Source: Zantedeschia hybrid cultivar (lineage: Eukaryota > Streptophyta > Magnoliopsida > Alismatales > Araceae). Taken from it: a stretch of DNA of 64,000 nucleotides. Made by a program: the position numbers and the translations under genes. Below, in pieces: positions 40,001 through 52,000 of this stretch (the stretch's first letter is position 1; each line of letters starts with the position of its first letter). Under the pieces are notes generated by a model. It worked only from the letters and a program-made list of their open reading frames with translations, did not search any database and was not told where the DNA came from. The stretch covers positions 16,588,234 to 16,652,233 of the forward strand of contig JARZZO010000014.1 of assembly GCA_030544215.1 (NCBI GenBank), in the 5' to 3' direction.

Positions 40001-43000
40001 TCGGGGCGGCAGTGAGAAATTTCAGGCTACCACGCCTCCTTGGGGCAAAGGAATTTCCTTAAACCCCTTCATGGTATGTCGGTGGGACTAGTTTACACCA
40101 AGGGGAGATTCAGGATATATTACCTCCTTGGAGCAGCAGGGAGATTCTCGACCCTTTTATGGTATGCCAGTGGGACTGGCGTATGCCAAGGGAGGATTTG
40201 GCACATAATGCCTCCTCGGGGCAAAATTATGGGGTTTAATGCCTTTTGTAGGCGGATGTCGGAATTTAACGCCTCCCGTGGGCGAAATATGAAATATGAA
40301 GTTTTGAAACCTGTAGTAGGCGGATATAAATTTTGGGATATATCTGCCTTCCAGGTGGGCAAAATTCCGGAGTTTAACGCCTTCCGTGGGCGAATATATG
40401 GATTTCTGGGATTTAATGCCTCCCGTAGGCAAATTCCGGAGTTTAACGCCTTCCGTGGGCGGAATATGAATTTCCGGAATTTAATGCCTTCCGTAGGCAA
40501 ATTCCGGAGTTTAACGCCTTCCGTTGGCGGAATATGAATTTCCGGAATTTAATGCCTTCCGTAGGCAAATCTCGGAGTTTAACGCCTTCCGTGGGCGAAT
40601 ATATGAAATATTCATCGCATGATATTCCTGACAGGAAAATATTTTCTTATAAAGTGAATCGCTCATGATGATATGACGTCTTTCGGGCATATGCCCGTGT
40701 ATTTACATCGTGTATAACAGGGACGGGGATTGTTCCCTCAGACTGCATCGAGCAGAAGAGCAAGTTTTTCCACTTCCTTATCAAGTCGGGAGGTCATCGT
40801 CATCATCGCCTCGGTCGTAGCCCTTGATGGGACATTATTGTACCACCAGTGTGGTACCAAGGGTTTATTCGTCATTGGCGACTCTGATATCCTCCCTGGG
40901 TAAGGATGTGGGAAAACTCAATCTCTGCCCTTAGCAGGCCGAGAGAGTTTTCCCCCCGCCGGGGAACAAGTATGCGGCCTTATGGGCCTATGTGCTCGCG
41001 CACGAGCATTATTGGCTTTCCTTGGCGCAGATGGCTTTTGCGCGGTATTCCCCGACGAGTTGCCGGATTATTTTGTCCTTCGAGACATATGTTGGGCTTC
41101 ACGGCACCGGTTTGTGTTGCTGCTGTCGCTCGAGTTGATCATGCACCGGAGCGTAATACGACTTCATATGTCGGCCGTTCAATGGTGGGAAGGCTAGATT
41201 CCCTTTTTCATCCACTAGCCTATAAGCACCGCCTTCGTAGACTCTGCTTACTATGAAGGGTCCATCCCAGTTTGGCTTGAACTTATTTTTGGGCCGAGAG
41301 GCCATAACATCTTTATGCTTGACCATTACAAGGTCCCCCTTTTTGAAGGTTCTTTCTTTCACCAATTTATCGAATGCGCGAGCCACTCGGGCCTGATATA
41401 TTTGCAGACGCTGATATGCTTGCAGTCTTTTGCCTTCGAGGTCCGATAGTTCCTCATAGCGTCTTTGAGTTTCGCTCATGTCGTCTTCCCGCACTCCATA
41501 ATGCAGGGCGACCCTATAAGATGCGAGCTCTATCTCTATCGGGACTATGGCTTCTGCTCCATAGACTAAAGAGTATGGGGAGCATCCCGTTGGGGTTTTG
41601 TAGACAGTGCGGTAGGCCCATAATGCTTCATGCATCTTCTCGTCCCAATCCCGCTTTCGCCCTCCACTGATCTTCACCAGAAGTTTGCACAGGGTTTTAT
41701 TGAAAGCTTCTGCCATCCCATTGGCCTGGGGATAATATACTGAAGACGCATTCCAGTCTATATGAAATTTGGCTGCCATCTTATATATTGTTTGATTTTT
41801 GAATGGCGTGCCATTATCTGATGTGATCCGGCTGGGAGTTCCGAACCGGTATATGATATTATGCATGACGAAGCGTGATACCGTCTCGCCGGTCACTTCT
41901 TTCAAAGGAATGGCTTCTGCCCAACGAGTAAAATACTCTGTTGCAGCAAGAATATATTTACACCCTCGGGATGACGGCGTTAATGGACCCACAACATCCA
42001 TTCCCCAATGGGCGAAAGGCCATGTCGGGGTTGTCGGGTGCAAGTAATTGGGAGGTCGCCTAGGAATAGGTCCGTAGGCTTGACATTGGAGGCAGCTTCT
42101 CGCCATTTTCTCGCAATCTGCGAACATGGTTGGCCAATAGAAGCCTTTATTTTTAATGTTGATCTTCATTTTCGCGCTTGACTGATGAGCTCCGCATATC
42201 CCGGCGTGAACTTCCTTCATTATTTTGCGGGACTCCATTGGGGAAAGACACCGGAGTAGAACCGCATTTTTGTCTTGAGGGACAAGGCGATATAGCACGC
42301 CATCTATCAGCTGATACGAAGTTGCCCTTCGAAGCAGTTGGATTCTTTCGGCTTTGCTATCGGGGAGCCAGCTGTTCTTTATTTTGATGATAGGGACGTG
42401 CCAATCATCTTCCTCTTGGGTATTATGGTCTTCCAGTGCATTGATCTCAAATACTGTCGGACCATCTCCTTCATTTAATGAGGTAGGGAAGAGTCTCCTG
42501 TCTCTCACTACTATTTCAGTCTCCCCTTCGGGAGGTAATTTTAGCGCTGCCGCTAATTTGGCTAACGCATCGGCCTGGGCATTTTGCATCTTCTGATATG
42601 TTCTATTGTGAAGGTATAGAATTTTTCGCTCAGCCGAACGGCCACCTCATGATAAGCTATTAATTCGGTCTTTCTGACCTCGAATATGCCGAGAATCTGT
42701 CGGATGACCAACAGGGAGTCCCTGTATACTTGGATACATCTGACGCCTATTTCCAAGGCAATTTCTAGCCCTACAATTAGCGCTTCATATTCTGTCTCAT
42801 TATTGGTCAGGGATTCCATTAAGGCGCATGAGTGATGCAATATCCCACCTTCCGGGGTGATTAGGACCAAGCCAGCTCCCGCCTTTGTGGTGGATGTGCC
42901 ATCCGGCTTTATGATGGTTCTCGAAGCCCCATCGAAGTATAGCTGCCATGACTTTACTTCTGTTTGCTGCACGTCCAGTATTTTCTGTGCAGGCAAGACT

Positions 43001-46000
43001 TCTTCATCGGGCAATGCATTATTCAGAGGGGAGGTTTCAGGAATTGGGTGTGCCGCCAAGAATTCGGCCATACCCTGTCCTTTTATCGCCCTCTGGGGAA
43101 CAAAGGTAATATCGAACTCCATGAGGAGTAAGGCCCATTTTCCTAACCTCCCAGACAACACAGGCTGGCGGAGCAGGAATTTTAGCGGATCAAACCGCGA
43201 TATGAGTTTGACTTCATGTGCCAATAAATAATGCCTCAGCTTCTTTGTGGCAAATATAAGTGCCAAGCACATTTTTTCTGTTGGAGTATATCGGTGTTCA
43301 GGACCCACCAACATCCTGCTGAGGTAATAGAGCGGTTGCTTTTTCCCATCCTCATTTTCTTGCGCCAGTAAAGCTCCCAAAGAAGCATCTAAGGCTGCGA
43401 TATAGAGTATGAGTGGTTTACCCTTTATGGGTGCCCCCAGCACTGGCGGCTTGAGTAGGTATTCCTTTATATCATCAAGTGCTTTCTGGCATTCTTTGTC
43501 CCAAATAAATGGGGCTCCTTTCTTCGTCAATCTTGAGAAGGGCCTGCACCTTCCAGATAGGTTGGAGATAAACCTCCTGATATAAGCCAACTTGCCTTGC
43601 AAGGATCTAAGCTCGGTCAGAGTCCTGGGAGGGGGCAGCTCTCTGATTGCTTTGATTTTATCGGGGTCGATCTCAATTCCCCTATATCGGACTATGAAGC
43701 CCAAAAACTTCCCGCTAGAGACACCGAAGGCGCACTTCATGGGGTTCATTTTAAGATGATATTGGCGAAGCCTTTCGAAGACTTTTCGTAAGTCCCCGAG
43801 GTGGTCGTTTTTCTTTGCAGATTTCACGACGAGGTCATCAACATAGCATTCGACCAAATTATGCAACATTTCATCAAATATTTTGGTCATGGCCCTTTGG
43901 TATGTGGCACCAGCATTCTTCAAACCGAAGGGCATCCTTTTGTAGTTGAATATTCCTTTCGGAGTGCGAAAGGCTGTATGGTTTTTATCTTTGAGGGCCA
44001 TCCTGATCTGATTATAGCCCGATGACCCGTCCACGAAAGACAAGACTTCATATCCTGTGGTGACATCCACTATAGTTTCGGTTATTGGCAATGGGAAGTC
44101 ATCCTTCGGACATGCCTTGTTTAAGTCACGAAAGTCAATACAGACTCGGACCTGGCCATTCTTTTTCTTCACCGGCACAATATTTGCCAGCCATATTGGA
44201 TATATGCATTCTTCGATGAAGTCGACTTCTCGCATCTTGTCAACTTCGGCGTTGACCATAATTTCTAATTCAGGGCGCATTCGCCTCTGGGTTTGCTTTA
44301 TCGGCTTGACTTCAGGAAGAATCGATAATTCATGTTCTGCCACTGAAGGGTCCAGGCCAGGCATTTCTTTATAGTTCCAGGCGAAACAATTTTTGAACCC
44401 TATTAAGAGTTCGGTGTATGCCTGCCTTTCTTTATCGCTCAGGAGGGCGCTGAAGAAAACCGGCCGAGGGTCTTCTGGTTTGCCGAGATTGATCTCCACC
44501 AGTTCGTCAACCGTGGCTTGTCCTCCGTCCTCTATCTCTCGAGGAGCTGGCTGGAGATCGATGAAGTCCTCCTCTTCATCCATATCGATCGAATAGGTTT
44601 CATGCCATTTGTCTGTATTTTCATGCAGGCCTTGGGAGATCGCATCGGCGGCTTCCGAAGATCCTTTTTGCCTTTCCATATTGGTATCATGGCCTTTATT
44701 GGTGTGTTGGGAAGGCTCTGCCGGACATTGCTCCCCTTCACAAACGGCATTTATTCCGGTTGAGACTGCTTCAACAGATAGGGGGATCTCTTCATTTCCA
44801 TCTCCCGAACTGTTAAGCCCAATATGGCCGGTCGGTTCCTCTACTCCCGATAGTAGGCTCACCATATGGATTGTATATGGGGTGGAAGACCCATGGCGTG
44901 GCCTGTATCTAAGGCCTCTTCTATCTTGGTTGGATGATTGCCCCCTGACTTGTGCAGGATGCCATAATTCCCGAAAGAATTTATTCCTGGCTGCACTTTG
45001 TCTTTCTGGGATGCTTTGGCGTTTGCACATTTGTCTTATATATTGGGGCATATCGTCCATTTCTTGGACCACTTCTTCGACTTCCGGCCGGACATTTTCA
45101 TGTCCAAAACCGTCTTCGGGAGGACCCTCTGGCGCGAGATCTCCCTTATAAAATATGATGCGCCGCCCGTCTTTGTGACGGACTGCGAAGGTTTTCAACT
45201 CTTCCACAATGTGGACTTCTCTGGGGAATATGGGCTTTGTAAGGCCGGAAGGTATGCATATGCTGGCCTCTATTTCTTTGCTAATGGCATTAGCTTCTAA
45301 ATTGATGGCCGGCCTGCCAAATTTAGCCGACTTTCGATGAGACTGGCCGAGCTTCATTCCTTGCCGGAATCTAGCAGCCTTGTCTTCATTAATTGTAATT
45401 CCGCCTTCCTCATCGGAAGACTTATCGGCTATCTTCTTCCCCTTACGACGGCTTTCGCCAGTCGTCGGGTCCGAGGCTTTGTCGAAATATAATTGTGCAT
45501 CTGCTAGATGACAGTCATATGCCTTGAATGGCTCCAAATTGGCAAATATCCGGTGTTGCTCACCGTCCTTTGTATACTTGAGGCATTGGTGGAGAGTCGA
45601 AGGTACCACCCAATTCCTATGTAGCCAAGGCCTACCGAGTAGTGCCTTGAAGAAAGTATTGGAGTCGAATATGAGAAAGGACACTTGGGTCACCCAATCG
45701 TCCAAGCATAATTCCACATCAACTCGGCCAAGGGCTTCTTCCGCCTCTTGGTTGAATCCCGATATCGTTATGCCTTGCACCTTTTTCATATATGGGGTGA
45801 GGTATAACGCCTGAAATGTTTTGAGGGGTAGTATATTTACGGCAGAGCCTGAGTCTACCAATATTCTATCGACCTCCCGGCCATTGATTTTGCCCCGCAT
45901 GTATAGCGGTCTATTGTGGCAAGGCGATGATAACAGCATATCATCATCGGTAAAAGCTACCGTAGCCTCATATGTTTCATATGCCTGAGCCTTTATTTCG

Positions 46001-49000
46001 GCCATGTAGACCTCATATGTTTCAGGATTTTGCAAGGCAGTAATCAACGCCTCTCTTAATTCCTTGCTCAAGGCTATTGCTTCCCATATGCTGAGGGATG
46101 TTGGCATTCTTTTCATATTCTGCAACACCTTTCTATCCGCCTTGGCTCGGGCTTGTTCGATAGGGGGCATTATTTCCGCCATGTTGTGAAGGGTCTCCTT
46201 CAAGGCCTTTGACTGCTCCCCAGAAGTCGAGGATTCCTCTGTCTGTATTTCCCCTTTTGTATGATCAATTTGTGTTTCTTCGGCGAATAATTCCGCCAAG
46301 GTCTCGACTCCCTCTGCGGGATTTGGCTGGACCAAAGGGTTTATCTCTCCTGGTTCCTTGATGGATTGAACATTTTCTGCTTGAGGAGAGCATTCTTCTT
46401 CGTCGGAAGAAGGGCAGAAGCAGATATTACCTCGGATTTCTGGCCTTGGAATTGGCCCTGTGGTTTCTCCCCTGAAGTAGATGATTTTATCTTGATCGGG
46501 TTGGCTTTTATCCCGACCGTTATTGTGGTCTCGACCTCGGCCTCGGCCTTTATTCTGATTTCTCCGGTTCCCCTTCCTTTGATAGGTAGCCAAAGGGGTT
46601 CCGGTTTCCGGTGGAGCGTGGCTCGCTTCGCCGCTGGGGATATCTTGCAGTTGAGCCGACACCACATGACAGGCTCGATATTGTTGCTCTATCTTTTCCA
46701 TGGTTAGTCCGTCATCCCAGAATAAGCTAACATCGTCCGGAATGGAGAGTTCGTCCTCACTAGCCTTTCGCATGCGGCCCTGGAGGTCCAACAGCCACGC
46801 TCTGAGGCGAGCTCGTCGGTCGAACTCTTCCCATGGAATATATTGATTCAGGGGGACATCCTCTGTGGGCCGACTTGGTTGATATTCTTCCAATTCGTCG
46901 ATGATTTTCTGCAACCTTCGAAGCGGAGAGTTTTTGTCCTCGGACATATTTATGGCATTGGCAAGCATTTCTTGCTTCTTTAGCCTTCTCTTCTCACTTC
47001 TTTTTCTATTCTTTTCTTGCTTCTTTCTCCTTGCTGCCTCTTGAATGAAGCTGGGTTGGAGCGGCATTTCTAGAAGTGGGTCGAAATGAACCACAACCTT
47101 CCCTTTTGCCGTATGTGTTTGCAAGGATTTAGCCATTTTAGGCTTCTTTTTCTTATTTGCCTTAGTCCACGGACTTTCTGGCTGATCGTGGTCAAGGGTA
47201 ACTTTGACAACTTGCTCGACCATCGAATCTGGCAACATTCGATATTCGCCAAATATTTCCTTTACGGACTTTTTGGAGGGACCCACCCCCGGATTTTCTT
47301 GTTGACATTCTATGTCCAACATTCGTATTCTCGTGGCTATTGCTGCCACAGTATCAATGGCGCGAAGGGTGGGCGGCCCATCGGGTGCCATTCCCTTATA
47401 TGTACTATCTGTGACGTCCTTCATATTGGAGGAGAATTTATAGATCATATTCACAGAGTAGTTAGCCACATGAGGTTGTGGGGGATCAACCAAATATTTC
47501 CCCATATTTATTTGTCCTTCTTGGATTAATTTTTCTATCTCATCCTTGAGGACGAAGCAATGTTCTGTTCGGTGCCCGAGGGCACGATGGTAGTGACAGA
47601 AATTAGGATCATCTGTCATATGCATCTCTTCCTCCCTTCTTGGCTTTGGAAGAACGATGATTTTCTTTTTCATACAAAGCCGGAAAAGTTCACGAACTTT
47701 GTCTTTGGGGAATGAGTAGGGCTTTGCACGCCTCTCCCTCAGAGTCATGGAGTTTCTGAAGCGTATTCCAGCCTCTTTATCGACCATTCGCCTGGCTTGA
47801 CGCCCTCTTTCGGCTATTCTTACACTTTCATGGCTCCTTCTATAAGAAGTGGTTTCTTCTTGGCGATATGTTTCCGAGTCCTTTCTAGGAAACATAGCCT
47901 GTTTGTCTCTTTTCCTTGAAGGACGATCGGGATCTGATTCCATCCCTTCAGAAGAGAAGAATCTGTCAACCTTATTGAATGACAGAGTTTCTGAAAATTG
48001 CCTGGAGAGCCCCTCCATCATCTGGGTAAGCTCTTCTTGTTGACATGAGAGTCTTGTCAGGCTGGTCTGGATTCCTTCCAATGCCATCATGACCGAGTCC
48101 CCAGGGGGAGGAGTTGCTGGGGTATATATTGGGGTTGCCTCGCGCTCCGGCGAAGGCCTCACCGCTTCTTCCTCGGGATGATACCCGGATGAGCTCTCGC
48201 TCATATAAATGACATTGACAGCAAATGTCTGCTTATTTCTTTGGTGAGGCTGGGGAGGGCTTACCAAGTGTTTACCCATCTCCACTGCGCCTTCACGGAT
48301 GAGTTTTTCTATTTCATCTTTGCAGACGTAACAGTCTTCTATGACATGCCCCAACATTCGATGATATGGGCAATAATTTGGCTCATTAACCCTGCCTGCT
48401 TCAGCTGGCTTTTTGGGCTCGGGGAGCAACAGGAGTTTCGCCCGCATACATGTTTCAAACAATTTTTTTGTATGCTCGCGGGTGAAAGAGTATGGCTTTT
48501 TCATCCTTTCAGCAAGAGAAGAAACAGACGCCTTCCCTTCCCCCTTTTTATTGGCTGCCGGGACACTGGGACCTCCCCTAGACTCGCTCCTTTCTGGAGC
48601 TGGAGAAAAGTCGACTGCATTCACTTCTTTAGCTGAAGCGCCCCGCTCCCTAGGAGCTTTCCCCTTATTTGGAAGTATAGTGGGGTGGTCGGCGAAGAAC
48701 ATTTCAATCTCCGTCACGATATTATTGAGTTGATCGAAGTTTTTGACATTGGCTCCGATCAGTTTCTCATTTATTTCGAGTTTCAAACCCCTTTTGCACA
48801 ATCTCACCGCATCCTCGTGGACGGGTGGATTGTCTCACCTCATGCTGAGGTTCCGCCATTTCTTAATATAATCCACGGCGGATTCATTCTTCCCTTGTTT
48901 GAGCGTCACCAACTCAGTAATAGTGACCTTCCGCTCCGATACTTTGAAGCGATCGATGAATTTTTTCTGCATTTCTTCCCAGCTACTTATGGAGTTGGGC

Positions 49001-52000
49001 TTCAGCTTGGCATACCACTGAAATGCCGTGCCGGTAAAAGAAGTTGAGAAGAACCTTAAGAGGTATGCCTCCTCAGTCGCCAATTCTCCCAGATCACTCA
49101 TATAGTGGGCTATATGCTCTTGGGCTGAGCCCTCCCCGTCATATCTTGTGACTTTGGGGCGTTTATTATGATCTGCCGGGAGCTTTTTGAACATGTGACG
49201 AACCGGGAATGGCACCTTATATAAGTCAAATGTGCTTATTCCCTCGTCTTGTTCGGCCATCTTGGCCTCAACAATTTGCTCGATCAGGTGCTTTTGCGAT
49301 GCTGTCGCATCTTCTGCTGATGCACGTGGTTGATGAGCATTATAGTTGGGCTCTTCAGCCCTATCTTCCTGAATCTCCTCAGGACTGAAATTGACCTCAA
49401 CAACCGGGGGTCTTGTAGGTGCAGGAATGGCCCTTGGTGGAGGTAGGTTTATTGGAGGAGCCGGGGCAACCCTTTGCTGTTCCTCCATCTTCTGTATTAG
49501 GCCATACAGCAAGGCCTTTAATTGCTGATTTTCCTGCCTAATTTCCTCAAGAGTCTGAGGTTGCGGTTGTTCTTGCGGCAGTTGCGCGACTTCTGGCTCC
49601 AGGGCGTTGGCCGCACCTTCATTGGCTCGAGATGGCTCTGCCCCCTGGCCCACTTGGCCTAGCAGGCGCATGGCTTGCTCCATTTGGCGGGTAACTGGCC
49701 CACCTCTTTGCATTATCCCAGCGGCATTACTCGGCTCCTCCGAAGCAAGGTTAAGAAACCCGGGATCGGGTCCCGGATCGGCCGGTCCAAAACCGATCGG
49801 ATCGGCCGATTCCGATCCGAGTCAGTCCGATCCCGGCCGATCCTGGCTGAGTCAGGCTCGGCTGGTTCGGATAGCAGAAAAAAATATGAAAAAATGTGGA
49901 AAAAATATAAAACACAAGTCTAATGCATAATTGTGTTGAAATATATTGATTTGAAGTACATAAGATGTTGTTGGACAAAAAAACCTTGAATAAACTTACA
50001 TATATGATTATGAACTTACATTTATTCCAAACGTACATTATACTGAATGAACATATGGCTAACATACTCAGCCCATGACATATAGCTCTGGTAGTATTGT
50101 TCATACTGCATCACATACCGGCTATAGTCATCCGTATTGGTATAAATGACTGAAAATTGTGGATATTCTAGACAACCCCCTGAATAGTCGGATGTATCAG
50201 AATGTTGAGGAGGGTAAACTACATATCCAGTAGGCTGACTATATGATGATGCATCTGATAGTTGCTCCTGATATTCCTGAGGAGCTTTACCTTTGTCCTT
50301 CCTCCTTGATCTGCTGAATGTTTGAATGGAAGATTCTTCACGTCCTCCTCTGCTACCATGATGTTCATCTTGGGTAGCATGTGTGAATTCTTCTTCTCCA
50401 GTGAATTGAATTGGTGGAGCTGGGGCTGGGGCACTGGTAGCATCTCCGCCATCCTCAGAACTGTCGGAGCTCGTCTTTGATGTCGAGTCATTTGAGGTTT
50501 GATATTGGACCTCATCACTTGGTTCTGGCGTTTCATCATCTTCCTCGATAGTCTCCAGATCAGCAATTTGAATTCCAGTACCACTCTTCCTTTTGCTTGG
50601 TACTTGTTTTTTGCTCTTCTTCTGACGTTTTGGAGAAGGAGGTTGAAAATCAGTAAGTAATGGAACATTATCTAACTCACCTTCCGCCCATTCCCGATCA
50701 TTTGGGTTGAATTCAGGCTCATTTGAGGTGCTTGCATCAACCCATGCATTTAGTGGATGTTGCTCCTCGAACAGCTCATCCAAGTCTATGGGTTCTTCTG
50801 CATGTGTCGTCTCTGTGGCTTGTCCGGAAATTCTCTCTTTCTCCTGCCTTTGAAGGTTCCTTATGAGCTCCAGATTCTTTAGCTTCAACCTCATGTTATA
50901 ATGACAGAATACTAGCTTCTCTAGACGGCTCGACTTCAATCTGTTCCTTTGCTTGGTGTGAATCAAGCCAAAGGTGCTCCAGTTTCTCTCACAGCCTGAT
51001 GAAGAGGTTGTTTGACTTAAGACCCGAATTGCAACATAGGCTAGATCTTCATACCCATATGTTTTTCCATGATCTAGCCACCAGTCAGCTGTAAATAGAA
51101 AATTGGCCATGTCAACAATGTGCAAGCTATAATTAAAATTTAAGTAGAACATCTAGTTAATAATTTTCAAACCTGGACTCAAAATTTTGGCAGTTCTTTG
51201 AGCAGTACTTGTCCCAAAGTGGTATAACATCATTCTGTAATCATGCATTTGCTTGCATGCCAATATTGCTCTGTCCTCATCTGCAAGCATACGCTTAATA
51301 ACAGACTTAGCCTCCATCAACACTTCCGAACAACTATCATAGCTATCCTTCTTCCCATCAGTTCTAAACATGTACTGAGGGTTGAAAAAATAACCTAAAT
51401 AAATAAGTCGAAGTTAGTTATTACTTAAGAAAAATGTGTATACAAATAATACATATAGAAAGTTAGTAGCTTACCAGCTGCATGAAGATCGTGATGTAAA
51501 GTGTGTTCCCAACGTCTGTCTATTATGTCCCACCACTTCACAAAGGTTGTTAGGTTGTTCAGTTGAATGAGCTCCTTAGCTCTGTCCATAGCTTCATATA
51601 AAAAACCCATATCCGATCTTCTTTCTCCATCACAAGATCGCAAGACACGGACAAGCGGTTCTACAACATTTAACACCGCTTGCACCCCCCTCCAGAAGGG
51701 TCTAGACTGAATTAGATCAGCCACTTTCTTACCTTTCTCTCTGACCTTAGTTGGTACATGCCGCAATATGTGATTCTCCCAATCTTCCGATGCCACCATC
51801 CTAATCAAGTTGTTCTTTTGTTGACTTAAACTATCTAGAGAGATATATTGAGATGCAAATCTGGTGGCTCCCGGACGAAGCAACTCTCTTCCATGAGTAT
51901 GTGTGCGCATGATATCCAGAATGTTGTTGTGATTGTAGATGAATGTGGTGATAAATCGACCACTCTTGACCACTCTATCTACCATCGGATCAGAGCAAAT

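Noticed and set aside
44057..45300. Plus-strand frames of 60-180 codons opposite the polyprotein
   Set aside because: Shadows of the strongly recognisable minus-strand protease/RT frame.
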